Counted from the stretch's first letter, positions 17,288-25,266 are shown. The stretch: DNA of 64,000 nucleotides from Ralstonia pickettii (GCF_001699815.1 NZ_MCGB01000025.1:124001-188000); one strand, 5' to 3'. The notes: generated by a model from the sequence alone, not told the origin. Numbers and translations: made by a program.

Positions 17288-17701
17288 TTGCTGCCCAGGT
17301 GTCAAATTAACCAAAATATCAACCAGTTCTGGCGCCTGGCCGGCGAGGTGATCGGCCAGGATTTACCGGGCATGGAATACGCCGCGCGTTTGCAGGTGCT
17401 GCTTGCGCATCGCATCGGCCTGTGGGATGTGGTGGCCGAAGCCAAGCGCGAAGGCAGTCTCGACAGCAAGATCCGGGACCATGCCGGTAATGACCTTGCC
17501 GGCTTGATCGCCTCTTTGCCGGAACTGGCGCTCATTGCCTTTAACGGCGGCACCGCGTCGCGCATTGGCGTAAAGGCGCTGGGCGACATCGGCGACCGCC
17601 ACACCATCCTCAAACTCCCTTCCAGCAGTCCGGCCTATGCAGCCGTGCCGTATGCCCAGAAGTTGGCGGCGTGGCAAGCGCTGCGTGAGTGGCTGTCGTA
17701 G
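17288..17701 (+). pseudogene. N-terminally truncated DNA glycosylase copy (resident 3' end left by the insert)
   Basis: Residues from 'NQFWRLAGEVIGQDL' to 'LKLPSSSPAY' align along the whole C-terminal three quarters of the intact glycosylase at 13677-14180. The N-terminal part with the catalytic 'GSLPGEASL' motif is missing. The first in-frame start is a TTG at 17288 that would add ~11 unrelated residues. A faint trace of the missing motif may remain near 17285-17303. The stop at 17699-17701 lies only 7 bp from the probable original end of the convergent PilJ-like gene, suggesting this is the ancestral position of the glycosylase 3' end. Not expected to be active. Confidence 0.8.
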
Positions 17702-17779
17702 CTTCCCGCTACCTGGTCTGCCCTTCGTACAAGCCGGTCACGTCATCCATCATCTGAAGAATGCGCTCGCTGGTTGCGA

Positions 17780-18511
17780 TCAGCGCAGCGACATGTGCCC
17801 GAAGGTTTGCGATGCCGGCGTCGATGGCCGGCGCGTGCCGGCGCCGGACTGGCCGGCGTCGTTCGTGCCGACGACATTGCGGATCAGTTGGTCCATCTCC
17901 TGGATGATGTCTGCGAGCACCGTCGTGATGACCGAGAACTCGCGCCCGTAAGGACCCGCCCGCGCCGCGGAGACGCGCGCGTTCATGGCGACGATGTTGG
18001 CCTGCATCGAGATGCGGCCAAGGTGCGTGGCGATGTCCGCCTGACGCTTGCGCAGTGCGACTTCGCATACGTGCATTTCCTCCTGGTACGCCTGCGTGAT
18101 GGTCTGTAGCAATTCCAGCATGGGCGTGGCCTGCGCGACGAGCGCATCGAGCGACGGGTTGCGGTGGGTCGTGCCGGTCGACAGGGTATCGATGGCGCTT
18201 TTGGCCAGCGCGATGAACTCGCGGACGCGAGCATCGCCGCGCAGCTTGCCCGAGTACAACTGACGCAATGCCTCCGAGAACGCGCCGGGCAACCGCGCAT
18301 TGCCGTCCACAAGTTCGGTGTGTGCCGACGCGAATGTCGCCAGGCACGATCGTGCGATGTCGAGCGCGGCGGTATGACCCTGAGCCGCCAATACCATTTG
18401 CAGCACGATCCGCTGTGACAGCATGCGCTGCCGTCCGGACAGGTTGATCAGCTCACCAATGGTCTCGACGGACACATCGGCCGCGGAAGCCGGGAAGGAG
18501 GGAGCGTTCAT
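17780..18511 (-). CDS. PilJ N-domain / chemoreceptor-tip-like soluble protein, probably frameshifted near the C-terminus
   Basis: 243 residues as read. Residues ~20-130 match the PilJ-type N-terminal domain ('LINLSGRQRMLSQRI'), which also forms the input module of NarX-like nitrate sensors. Residues ~165-215 resemble a methyl-accepting chemoreceptor hairpin tip ('ANIVAMNARVSAARAGPYG'). No membrane helix is seen. Around 17826-17842 the native frame seems to be lost: the next frame continues with a plausible helical end ('LIATSERILQMMDDVTGLY') to a stop at 17709-17711, so one base is probably missing in a GC-rich run. The ATG at 18511 is used; upstream lies a leader with an attenuator-like structure. 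Nitrate-related sensing is inference. Confidence 0.7.
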   Translation of the reverse strand: MNAPSFPASAADVSVETIGELINLSGRQRMLSQRIVLQMVLAAQGHTAALDIARSCLATFASAHTELVDGNARLPGAFSEALRQLYSGKLRGDARVREFIALAKSAIDTLSTGTTHRNPSLDALVAQATPMLELLQTITQAYQEEMHVCEVALRKRQADIATHLGRISMQANIVAMNARVSAARAGPYGREFSVITTVLADIIQEMDQLIRNVVGTNDAGQSGAGTRRPSTPASQTFGHMSLR

Positions 18512-18559
18512 GTCATGCCTTGCAGGTGGTGTCGGCGCTGATGGAATCGCGCCGGCCAG

Positions 18560-18704
18560 AAAAAAAACGCCCCGAAGCGAGACGGCGACGCACCGGTTGC
18601 CGGGGACGTGCCGTGTCGCCTCGGAGCGCCGTTGCCCCGGACGCTCCTGTGCGGAGCGCGTTATCGCGAAGTGCCAAGGTAGATCAAGGCCGCCGTTGGC
18701 CTTG
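18560..18704 (-). promoter_or_regulatory. ANTAR-type attenuator leader: two AACGGC hexaloop hairpins plus exclusive terminator
   Basis: Read on the minus strand. Hairpin P1 (18704-18685) is CAAGGCC-AACGGC-GGCCTTG. Hairpin P2 (18639-18622) is CGGGGC-AACGGC-GCTCCG, with one G-U pair. Both have the same six-base loop with A at position 1 and G at position 4. A terminator follows: arm CGCTCCGAGGCGACACGGC (18628-18610) pairs with GCCGTCTCGCTTCGGGGCG (18586-18568) in 18 of 19 positions and is followed by eight T (18567-18560). The 5' arm of the terminator overlaps the 3' arm of P2, so the two cannot form together. This is the known layout of ANTAR antiterminator targets (nasF, ami and eut leaders). 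The gene start is 49 nt downstream. A further hairpin (CGCTCC-GCACA-GGAGCG) lies between P1 and P2. Confidence 0.7.
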
Positions 18705-18800
18705 TCCTTGCCGATGCAATAGCCATGCCACGCAAGAGAGGCCGGCGGGCCCGTCGATCCGCACACGCCAAGAGGTTCTGCCGCACTAATCTCGTGCCAG

Positions 18801-18819
18801 ATGCCTCATGACGAGGCAT
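18801..18819. repeat. inverted repeat ATGCCTC-ATGAC-GAGGCAT
   Basis: Perfect 7-bp arms around a 5-bp spacer in the divergent region between the PilJ-like gene and the DUF1993 gene. It may be an operator for either side; no known consensus was recognised. Confidence 0.45.
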
Positions 18820-18944
18820 GCGCGTGCGCCATGCACCGGCCGAATCGCTGGCCTACACTGTGCCCTGCGCAAGAGCGCGCTGCCGCAGGGTCGCGCAGAA
18901 GATCGTCGGCGGCCACAACGATGGATACCAAGGAAAGCACTCCC

Positions 18945-19454
18945 ATGACCACACCTTCGATGTACGAGTTTCTCGTACCGACTGCCAACCGCATGCTCGG
19001 CAACCTGTCGGCGCTGCTCGACAAGGCGGCTGCCCACGCAGAAGCGAAGAAGTTCGACCCGGCCAATCTGATGACCGCGCGTCTGGCGCCAGACATGCAT
19101 CCGTTCACGCGGCAGGTGCAGATTGCCTGTGATCAGGCCAAGGGCGGCGCGGCGCGTTTGTCGGGCAACGAGGTGCCGTCGTACCCGGATGTGGAGACGA
19201 CCATTCCAGAGCTGAAGGCGCGCATTGCCAAGACACTGGAGTTCGTCAACAGCATCGACCCCGCGGCATTTGCCGGCAGCGAAGATCGCCAGATCACGCT
19301 CAAGAGCCCGACCCGCGAACTGCAGTTCACGGGCATCGATTACCTGCGCGGTTTCGTGCTGCCGAACCTGTATTTCCATGTCACCACAGCTTATGCGCTG
19401 CTGCGCCACAACGGCGTGGAAATCGGCAAGCTGGACTTCCTGGGCCATCCCTGA
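18945..19454 (+). CDS. DUF1993 family protein
   Basis: 169 residues. The family pattern is visible: N-terminal 'MYEFLVPTANRMLGNLSALLDKA', a middle 'LAPDMHPFTRQVQIACDQAKGG', and a C-terminal 'YLRGFVLPNLYFHVTTAYALLRHNGV' ending with 'IGKLDFLG'. DUF1993 proteins are predicted four-helix bundles of the DinB/YfiT-like type with no established activity. The ATG at 18945 has AAGGAAAG upstream. It is divergent from the PilJ-like gene. Function unknown. Confidence 0.85.
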   Translation: MTTPSMYEFLVPTANRMLGNLSALLDKAAAHAEAKKFDPANLMTARLAPDMHPFTRQVQIACDQAKGGAARLSGNEVPSYPDVETTIPELKARIAKTLEFVNSIDPAAFAGSEDRQITLKSPTRELQFTGIDYLRGFVLPNLYFHVTTAYALLRHNGVEIGKLDFLGHP

Positions 19455-19630
19455 GGTTCGCTTCGCTCAGGCCATTGCCCCATCGACCCTGAAGACCGGC
19501 TCTATGCGGCTTCCGGGCGAGCAGGGCGCAGACGTCAAGGGCGCGGCATCCCCCGCTGCAGCGCATCTGTCACAATCGCGCCCGAGGCCGACGCGGGGGG
19601 CGTCGGTGCATTTCTCTATCGGGCCTTCAC

Positions 19631-20389
19631 ATGCCGTTTCTTGGAATCGGGTTTCACGTCATCGTCGCGCTGTTCTTTGCGGTGCACGTCGTGCGCAACA
19701 ACCAGAACATGTACTGGTTGTTCATCCTGTTTGCGTTCCCGCTGCTGGGCAGCGTGGTGTATTTCTTCGCGATCTATCTTCCGGAGATGCGCCACTCGCG
19801 CGGCGCCCGCGTTGCCAGCCGCGCTGTGACGCAACTGATCGATCCGAACCGCGCCGTGCGCGAAGCCCGCAACGATTTCGACCGCGCGCCGACCGTGCAG
19901 CACCGCCTGCGTCTGGGCGAAGCACTGCTGGAAGCCGGCGACGCGAAGGAAGCACGCCAGCACTTCGAGCAGGCGGCCACCGGCCCATTTGCTGGCGACC
20001 CGGCCGTGCTGCTCGGCCTGGCTCGCGCGCAGTTTGCCACCGGCGACGCGGCACTCGCCAGGGACACGCTCGACAAACTGTTCGAAGCGCATCGGGTGAC
20101 GCGCCAGCAGCCCGAGCCGACATTGCTGTACGCACGCGCATTGGCCGCAACCAACGCGCCGAATACGCGTGAAGCCTTCGAGCAAGCGCTGACCTGCGCG
20201 AACGATGCCGCTGCCCGTTGCCTCTTCGGCGAATGGCTGCTCGCCCAGAACAGCGATGCCGACAAGCAGCGCGCGCAGGCCCTGTTTGAAGAAATCCTGC
20301 GCGATGCCAAGCACTGGACGCGCTATGCCAAAGACCACAATCGCGAATGGCTGCAGCGTGCCGCGGCCGCTCAGTCTTCTTCCCGTTGA
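19631..20389 (+). CDS. membrane-anchored tetratricopeptide-repeat protein
   Basis: 252 residues. The first ~55 residues hold two hydrophobic helices with 'NNQNMYWLFILFAFPLLGSVVYFF', a PLDc_N-like membrane segment. The rest is alpha-helical with TPR-like units, e.g. 'LRLGEALLEAGDAKEARQHFEQAA' near residue 95 and 'LGLARAQFATGDAALARDTLDKLF' near 130. It likely serves as a scaffold on the inner membrane with its repeats in the cytosol. The next gene, a spermidine-synthase-like protein, begins 8 bp after its stop, so they are probably cotranscribed. Specific role unknown. Confidence 0.8.
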   Translation: MPFLGIGFHVIVALFFAVHVVRNNQNMYWLFILFAFPLLGSVVYFFAIYLPEMRHSRGARVASRAVTQLIDPNRAVREARNDFDRAPTVQHRLRLGEALLEAGDAKEARQHFEQAATGPFAGDPAVLLGLARAQFATGDAALARDTLDKLFEAHRVTRQQPEPTLLYARALAATNAPNTREAFEQALTCANDAAARCLFGEWLLAQNSDADKQRAQALFEEILRDAKHWTRYAKDHNREWLQRAAAAQSSSR

Positions 20390-20397
20390 CCCGCTTT

Positions 20398-21273
20398 ATG
20401 ACGCTGTTGAAACGTAAATCCATCGAGGCCGTCGCCTCGCGCCGTCCGGCCCGCGCCAAGCGCGAAGACCGCCAGACCCACGATGACGAACCGAAGCGCA
20501 TGGCCCCGCGCTTTGCTCCTGTCACGTTCTCTGAACTGACGGGTGTGCGCTACCTCCACTTCGGTACCGAATGGGTGCAGGGCGCCATGCGGCTGTCCAA
20601 GCCCGATGCCATCGAACTGGAATATGCGCAGCAGATGATGGCGTGGCTGCTGTTTCTCGACCCGGCTGCGCGAGCGGACTTCCACGTCGTGCAACTCGGT
20701 CTGGGGGCTGCCGCGCTCACCAAGTTCTGCCATCGTCATCTCGCGCCGGCGCAGGTGACGGCAGTGGAGCTGAACCCGTCCGTGATCGTCGCGGCGCGCA
20801 GCATGTTCGGCCTGCCGTTTGACGACGCGCGGTTGAGCGTGCTCGAACAGGACGCCTACGACTGGGTGATGGACGCCAGCCACCATGGCACAGTCGATGC
20901 GCTGCAGATCGACCTGTACGACGCCACCGCGCGCGGCCCTGTGCTCGATACGCCCGCGTTCTACAAGGCTTGCCGCCAGGTGTTGCGCTCGCCGGGTGTG
21001 ATGACGATCAACCTGTTTGGCGATCACACCAGCTTTCCGCGCAATATCGAGCGCATTTGTGACGCGTTCGACAATCGCGTGCTTGTCTTCCCTGAAGTGC
21101 ACGATGGCAATGTGATCGCGCTGGCGTTCAATGGGCCGCCGCTGCACGTCAGTTGGGAAGATGTGCAGACGCGGGCTGCCGCGCTGCAGGCCTCGCTCAA
21201 GCTGCCGACCAAGGGCTGGGCCGACGGTTTGCGCAGTGCCAACGCCGGCCAGGAAGACGCGCTGTCGATCTGA
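20398..21273 (+). CDS. spermidine synthase-like protein (SAM-binding fold)
   Basis: 291 residues. A Rossmann-type core similar to polyamine aminopropyltransferases is seen: 'VVQLGLGAAALTKFCHR' near residue 98, the acidic end of strand 2 in 'VTAVELNPSVIVAARSMF' near 118, and 'DALQIDLYDATARGP' near 172. The first 40 residues are basic and probably disordered. Key residues of true spermidine synthase (the paired Asp of the active-site loop) are not clearly conserved, so it may be a methyltransferase-like or inactive relative. The ATG at 20398 follows the TPR gene closely. A bidirectional terminator stands 25 bp downstream. Confidence 0.75.
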   Translation: MTLLKRKSIEAVASRRPARAKREDRQTHDDEPKRMAPRFAPVTFSELTGVRYLHFGTEWVQGAMRLSKPDAIELEYAQQMMAWLLFLDPAARADFHVVQLGLGAAALTKFCHRHLAPAQVTAVELNPSVIVAARSMFGLPFDDARLSVLEQDAYDWVMDASHHGTVDALQIDLYDATARGPVLDTPAFYKACRQVLRSPGVMTINLFGDHTSFPRNIERICDAFDNRVLVFPEVHDGNVIALAFNGPPLHVSWEDVQTRAAALQASLKLPTKGWADGLRSANAGQEDALSI

Positions 21274-21297
21274 TCGGAGCTGCGCGCCGTCCCATGC

Positions 21298-21328
21298 AAA
21301 ACGCCCCGATTTGCGGGGCGTTTGCTTT
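21298..21328. terminator. bidirectional intrinsic terminator
   Basis: ACGCCCCG (21301-21308) and CGGGGCGT (21314-21321) with loop ATTTG. It has T-rich sequence on the right for the plus strand and AAA on the left for the minus strand, between two convergent genes. Confidence 0.85.
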
Positions 21329-21343
21329 TGTTTGGAGGCGCAC

Positions 21344-21742
21344 TCAGGCGGCGTCGCCCATGCCTGGCATTTGATCGATGAAGCCGGTCACCGCCTGCAT
21401 GCGGCCACCTTCAAGGCGCACGAAGTCGGTGCCCTTGACCAGCGCCTGTCCATCGGGGCCGAGCGTCCATCGGAAGCGGATCGTGTCCTGCACCACATCC
21501 GCGCCGCCGTCGCGCGCAAAGCGGAAACCCGGGAACTTGGCCTGCACGCCCGCAATGAGCGCCTCGATGCCGTCATGGCCGGCGCCCTGCATCAGCGGAT
21601 CGACATACGTGGCGTTTTCAGTCCAGGTTTGCGCGACGAGGGTGCGGCGTTGCGCAGCGTCTGTTGCGTTCCATGCGGCGATGTAACGGTCGACCAGCGT
21701 ATCGGCGAGCGTGTCGTTGGCGGCGAGTTGGGTGGATGTCAT
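21344..21742 (-). CDS. NTF2-like/SnoaL-fold protein
   Basis: 132 residues, the size of single-domain SnoaL-like proteins. N-terminal helices carry 'VDRYIAAWNATDAAQRRTLV' and are followed by 'TWTENATYVDPLMQGAG' near residue 42 and a beta-sheet end 'RMQAVTGFIDQMPGM'. Such cone-shaped folds serve as isomerases, hydrolases or ligand-binding proteins; no catalytic pair can be assigned here. The ATG at 21742 has GGAG upstream; the frame extends to 21793 but without a better start. It converges on the spermidine synthase-like gene. Function unknown. Confidence 0.75.
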   Translation of the reverse strand: MTSTQLAANDTLADTLVDRYIAAWNATDAAQRRTLVAQTWTENATYVDPLMQGAGHDGIEALIAGVQAKFPGFRFARDGGADVVQDTIRFRWTLGPDGQALVKGTDFVRLEGGRMQAVTGFIDQMPGMGDAA

Positions 21743-21890
21743 GACGTTTCTCCGTTCGAAGTGGGGCGCTTGCCCAGCGCGGTGACGGATCATGCGCTGG
21801 ATGGCTTCATCTTCGGCGCCACCGTGGATGGTGTCGATTACGCGTCAGGTAATCGCCGCGTCCATGCCCGGAGAAACGAGAGGAGGCGCG

Positions 21891-23066
21891 TTACTTGGAT
21901 AACAACCGCATCGCCGATTCCAACCCGGCAATCGTCACCGGATACATCCGCGTCTTAACGATCTGATTGATGACCGAGATGGACTGGCGGTACTCCCACA
22001 GGCCCTCCGGCTCGGGGTTGAGCCAGACGAACTTCGGGAACTGTTCGATCAGGCGCTTGAGCCACGTGGCGCCCGCTTCGGCGTTGTTGTATTCGACCGA
22101 GCCGCCCGCCTGCAGGATTTCGTACGGGCTCATGGTCGCATCGCCCACGAAGATCAGTTTGTAGTCGGGCGGGTATTTGCGGATAACGTCCCAGGTGGAG
22201 AACCGCTCCGCATGACGGCGGCGGTTGTTCTTCCACAGCCATTCGTAGACGCAGTTGTGGAAGTAGTAATACTCGAGGTGCTTGAACTCGGTTTTGGCGG
22301 CGGAGAAGAGTTCTTCCACGCGCTTGATGTGGTCGTCCATCGAGCCGCCCACATCCATCAGCATCAGCACCTTGACGTTGTTGTGCCGCTCGGGGCGCAT
22401 CTTGATGTCGAGCAGGCCGGCATTGGCGGCGGTGGAGTGGATGGTGTCGTCCAGGTCCAGCTCGATATCGGCCCCATCGCGCGCGAACTTGCGCAGGCGG
22501 CGCAGCGCCACCTTGATGTTGCGTGTGCCGAGTTCAACGGTGTCGTCGTAGTCCTTGTACGCGCGCGCTTCCCATACCTTGACCGCAGTGCGGTTGCCCT
22601 TCGATGGCCCTCCGATGCGGATGCCTTCCGGGTTGTAGCCGCCGTGCCCGAACGGCGACGTGCCACCCGTGCCGATCCACTTGTTGCCGCCTTCGTGGCC
22701 CTCGTGCTGCTCGTTCAGCAGTTCTTTCAGCCGCTCCATCAGCTTGTCGAGGCCGCCCATGGCCTCGATCTTGGCCTTCTCCTCGTGCGACAGTTCGCGC
22801 TCCAGCTTCTTGGTGAGCCAATCCAGCGGAATGTCCGCGCGCCAATCGACCGCGCCTTCCACGCCCTTGAAGTAGGCGCCGAACGCTTGGTCAAACTTGT
22901 CGAAGTGCTTCTCGTCCTTCACCAGCGTCATGCGCGCGAGGAAGTAGAACTCGTCGAGCGACGGCGCGATGACCTGCTGCTTGAGCCCTTCAAGCAGCGT
23001 CAGGTATTCCTTGACCGAGACCGGCAACTTGGCGTGCCGCAGGGTGAAGAAGAAGTCGATCAGCAT
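21891..23066 (-). CDS. VWA-domain protein, CoxE-like
   Basis: 391 residues. The N-terminal half is charged and helical ('LERELSHEEKAKIEAMGG'), and includes a Gly-rich patch near residue 130. The C-terminal half is a von Willebrand A domain with a MIDAS-type start 'LMLMDVGGSMDDH' near residue 235 (DxGxS in place of DxSxS). CoxE-like VWA proteins act with MoxR-type AAA ATPases in metal-cofactor insertion or protein complex remodelling. The matching MoxR gene lies upstream in the same direction, separated by a GNAT gene. The client protein is not evident from the neighbourhood. Confidence 0.88.
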   Translation of the reverse strand: MLIDFFFTLRHAKLPVSVKEYLTLLEGLKQQVIAPSLDEFYFLARMTLVKDEKHFDKFDQAFGAYFKGVEGAVDWRADIPLDWLTKKLERELSHEEKAKIEAMGGLDKLMERLKELLNEQHEGHEGGNKWIGTGGTSPFGHGGYNPEGIRIGGPSKGNRTAVKVWEARAYKDYDDTVELGTRNIKVALRRLRKFARDGADIELDLDDTIHSTAANAGLLDIKMRPERHNNVKVLMLMDVGGSMDDHIKRVEELFSAAKTEFKHLEYYYFHNCVYEWLWKNNRRRHAERFSTWDVIRKYPPDYKLIFVGDATMSPYEILQAGGSVEYNNAEAGATWLKRLIEQFPKFVWLNPEPEGLWEYRQSISVINQIVKTRMYPVTIAGLESAMRLLSK

Positions 23067-23081
23067 GGTGTCCTTCGGCGC

Positions 23082-23690
23082 TCAGATGGAGGGCCGCTCC
23101 AGCTTGTATTGCAGATGGCGTTTCACGGTCAGCCATTCCGATTCGATGATCGAGAACACGACCGTGTCGCGGAAGCTGCCGTCCGGCATGCGCTGGTGAT
23201 TGCGCAGCACGCCGTCCTGCTTGGCGCCGAGGCGGGCGATGGCGGCTCGGCTCTGGTGGTTCATCCAGTGCGTGCGGAATTCCACGGCAATGCAGTGCAG
23301 GGTTTCGAATGCATGCGTGAGCAGCAGCAACTTGCATTCGGTGTTGACGGCCGTGCGCTGTACCGATTTGGCGTACCACGTGTGGCCGATTTCGAGCCGG
23401 CGGTTGGCTTCGTCCACGTTGAAGAGGCGCGTGGCACCGACCACCTTGCCCGGCTGCCCATCGTGCATCTCTCGCACGACGAACGGCATGGCGCCCAGGC
23501 GTTCGCGCATGTCGAGGGCAATGGCCAGCCACTCGCCGGTCTTGTCTGGCGAGGGCACCGAGGTGTACCAGAGCTTCCACAGCTCGCCATCGGCGGCCGC
23601 GGCGCGCACCTCGTCCTCGTGCTCTGGGCCGAGCGGCTCCAGCCAGGCGTGCGGGCCGGACAGCGTGACGGGCTCGATCAGGCGCGGCAT
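23082..23690 (-). CDS. GNAT-family N-acetyltransferase (RimJ/RimL-like)
   Basis: 202 residues. It shows the layout of RimJ/RimL-type acetyltransferases: 'LEPLGPEHEDEVRAAA' near residue 18, 'LEIGHTWYAKSVQRTAVNTECKLLLLTHAFE' in pieces around 100-130 (acetyl-CoA binding region), and 'NHQSRAAIARLGAKQDGVLRNH' near 143-165. The substrate may be a protein N-terminus or a small amine. It lies between the MoxR and VWA genes with short gaps (13 and 15 bp), so the three are one operon. Why an acetyltransferase sits in a MoxR-VWA pair is unclear. Confidence 0.85.
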   Translation of the reverse strand: MPRLIEPVTLSGPHAWLEPLGPEHEDEVRAAAADGELWKLWYTSVPSPDKTGEWLAIALDMRERLGAMPFVVREMHDGQPGKVVGATRLFNVDEANRRLEIGHTWYAKSVQRTAVNTECKLLLLTHAFETLHCIAVEFRTHWMNHQSRAAIARLGAKQDGVLRNHQRMPDGSFRDTVVFSIIESEWLTVKRHLQYKLERPSI

Positions 23691-23703
23691 GGTGTGGGCT
23701 GGC

Positions 23704-24597
23704 TCAGCGGTTGGCGCGGTTCATGAACACCAGGCGCTCGAACAGGTGCACGTCCTGTTCGTTCTTGAGCAACGCCCCGTGCAGCGGCGGAATCGCAGCG
23801 TTCTTGTCTTGGCTGCGCAGCGATTCCGGCGGAATGTCTTCCGCCAGCAGCAGCTTGAGCCAGTCGATCAGCTCCGACGTCGACGGCTTTTTCTTCAGCC
23901 CCGGCAGGTTGCGCATCTCGTAGAACGCATCCAGCGCGGCCCTGACCAGCGCCGGCTTGATGCCCGGATAGTGCACATCGACGATGGCTTGCATCGTCTC
24001 GGCATCCGGAAACTTGATGTAGTGGAAGAAGCAGCGGCGCAGGAACGCGTCGGGCAATTCCTTCTCGTTGTTCGACGTGATGATCACCAGCGGGCGGTGC
24101 TTGGCGCGGATGGTTTCGCGCGTTTCGTACACGTAGAACTCCATGCGATCCAGTTCGCGAAGCAGATCGTTGGGGAATTCGATGTCGGCCTTGTCGATTT
24201 CGTCGATCAGCAGCACGACCGGCTCGTCCGCCTCGAAGGCCTGCCAGAGCACGCCCTTGACGATGTAGTTGCGGATGTCGTGGACCCGGTTGCTGCTTTC
24301 CTGGTCGCCCAGCTGCGAGTCGCGCAGGCGCGAGACGGCGTCGTATTCGTACAGGCCCTGCTGCGCCTTGGTGGTCGACTTCACGTGCCACTGCAGCAGC
24401 GGCATGCCCAGCGCGGCGGCCACTTCCTCAGCCAGCATGGTCTTGCCCGTGCCCGGCTCGCCCTTGATGAGCAGCGGGCGCTGGAGCGTCATCGACGCGT
24501 TGACGGCAAGCTTGAGGTCATCGGTGGCGACGTACTGGTCCGAGCCTTCGAAGCGTGAGCGCTGGTTGGATGGGGCAGGCGAGGTGGTGGTGTTCAT
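23704..24597 (-). CDS. MoxR-family AAA+ ATPase
   Basis: 297 residues. Walker A 'IKGEPGTGKT' near residue 45, Walker B 'VVLLIDEIDKAD' near 130 and sensor-1 'VIITSNNEKELPDAFLRRC' near 172 are all intact. MoxR ATPases act as chaperones with VWA partner proteins; the CoxE-like partner is two genes downstream. It is cytosolic. The ATG at 24597 is the first start of the operon, and the ~300 bp upstream are shared with the divergent cytochrome genes. Confidence 0.92.
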   Translation of the reverse strand: MNTTTSPAPSNQRSRFEGSDQYVATDDLKLAVNASMTLQRPLLIKGEPGTGKTMLAEEVAAALGMPLLQWHVKSTTKAQQGLYEYDAVSRLRDSQLGDQESSNRVHDIRNYIVKGVLWQAFEADEPVVLLIDEIDKADIEFPNDLLRELDRMEFYVYETRETIRAKHRPLVIITSNNEKELPDAFLRRCFFHYIKFPDAETMQAIVDVHYPGIKPALVRAALDAFYEMRNLPGLKKKPSTSELIDWLKLLLAEDIPPESLRSQDKNAAIPPLHGALLKNEQDVHLFERLVFMNRANR

Positions 24598-24897
24598 CGT
24601 GCAAGCCTACTGAGCGGTAAAAGATTTGGAAAAGGCCAGTATAAGAGCATTTGGGCGTTTGACGCCGGGCGGCAGCGGGGCGGATGCGTCGTGCCATTCC
24701 TTGCTGTCAAGTCACGGGAGCCCTAACTGGACTGGCAAAAAAGCGGTGCGGTACAATGCGCCGGTTTGACGCACCTCAAATGACCGTCTTCTGGCTTGTT
24801 GCCAACGGCGGGTGAATGCGCCCAGCGAGACAGCCGGCTGAGACGAGCCAAGCCGGCAGGGCGAGCAGGATTCTGAAACTCCACGCTTAAGAACGAG
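24598..24897. other. divergent intergenic region moxR / cytochrome c
   Basis: 300 bp without a gene. A -10-like TACAAT lies near 24752 in the rightward direction. No clear operator or structured element was recognised. Confidence 0.4.
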
Positions 24898-25266
24898 ATG
24901 AAAAAGATCCTCACCATGGTGGCCGCCTTGGGCACATTAGGCGCACTGTCCGCCGCAGCCAACAGCGCCGCCGCTGCCGACGTTCAGGGCAACGCGGCCG
25001 CCGCCGAGAACAAGGTCGCCATGTGTATCGGCTGCCATGCCATCCCCGACTACAAGACGTCGTTCCCCGAGGTGTATCGCGTGCCCTATCTGGGCGGCCA
25101 GAACGCCAAATACATTGAAAGCGCGCTGCATGCGTATCAAAAGGGTGACCGCAAGCACCCGACGATGCGTGCTATCGCCGGGTCGCTGACTGACCAGGAC
25201 ATCGCCAACCTGGCCGCCTATTACGCGGCGCAGACGCCGGCCACCCAAAACAATCCGCAGAAGTGA
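24898..25266 (+). CDS. small periplasmic cytochrome c (class I)
   Basis: 122 residues with a signal peptide (~26 residues, ending 'SAAAA'). A single haem-binding motif 'CIGCH' lies near residue 43 and a likely axial Met in 'HPTMRAIAG' near 88. The fold signature 'LTDQDIANLAAYYAAQ' at the C-terminus is typical of c4/c5-like domains. It probably carries electrons in the periplasm toward a terminal oxidase. It is followed 11 bp later by a second cytochrome c gene; together they resemble a split two-domain cytochrome c4. Confidence 0.9.
   Translation: MKKILTMVAALGTLGALSAAANSAAAADVQGNAAAAENKVAMCIGCHAIPDYKTSFPEVYRVPYLGGQNAKYIESALHAYQKGDRKHPTMRAIAGSLTDQDIANLAAYYAAQTPATQNNPQK

Larger units (their letters stand above)
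13794..17339. other. probable small accessory insert within the DNA glycosylase locus
   Basis: The 19-bp sequence AACCAGTTCTGGCGCCTGG occurs at 13794 and again at 17321, and both copies continue into homologous but diverged glycosylase 3' ends (about three quarters of residues identical). Between them lie three genes, all with predicted export signals and none in operon with the flanking housekeeping genes. The simplest reading is that a segment entered the glycosylase gene, supplied a foreign 3' end and left the resident 3' end as a stub. No integrase or transposase is seen, so the mechanism (homologous recombination or a decayed element) is open. Confidence 0.55.

Noticed and set aside
18512-18766. 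N-terminal extension of the PilJ-like protein to 328 residues
   Set aside because: The frame is open, but it would run through the hexaloop hairpins and the terminator, the residues are not domain-like, and ATG 18511 starts right before the PilJ domain.
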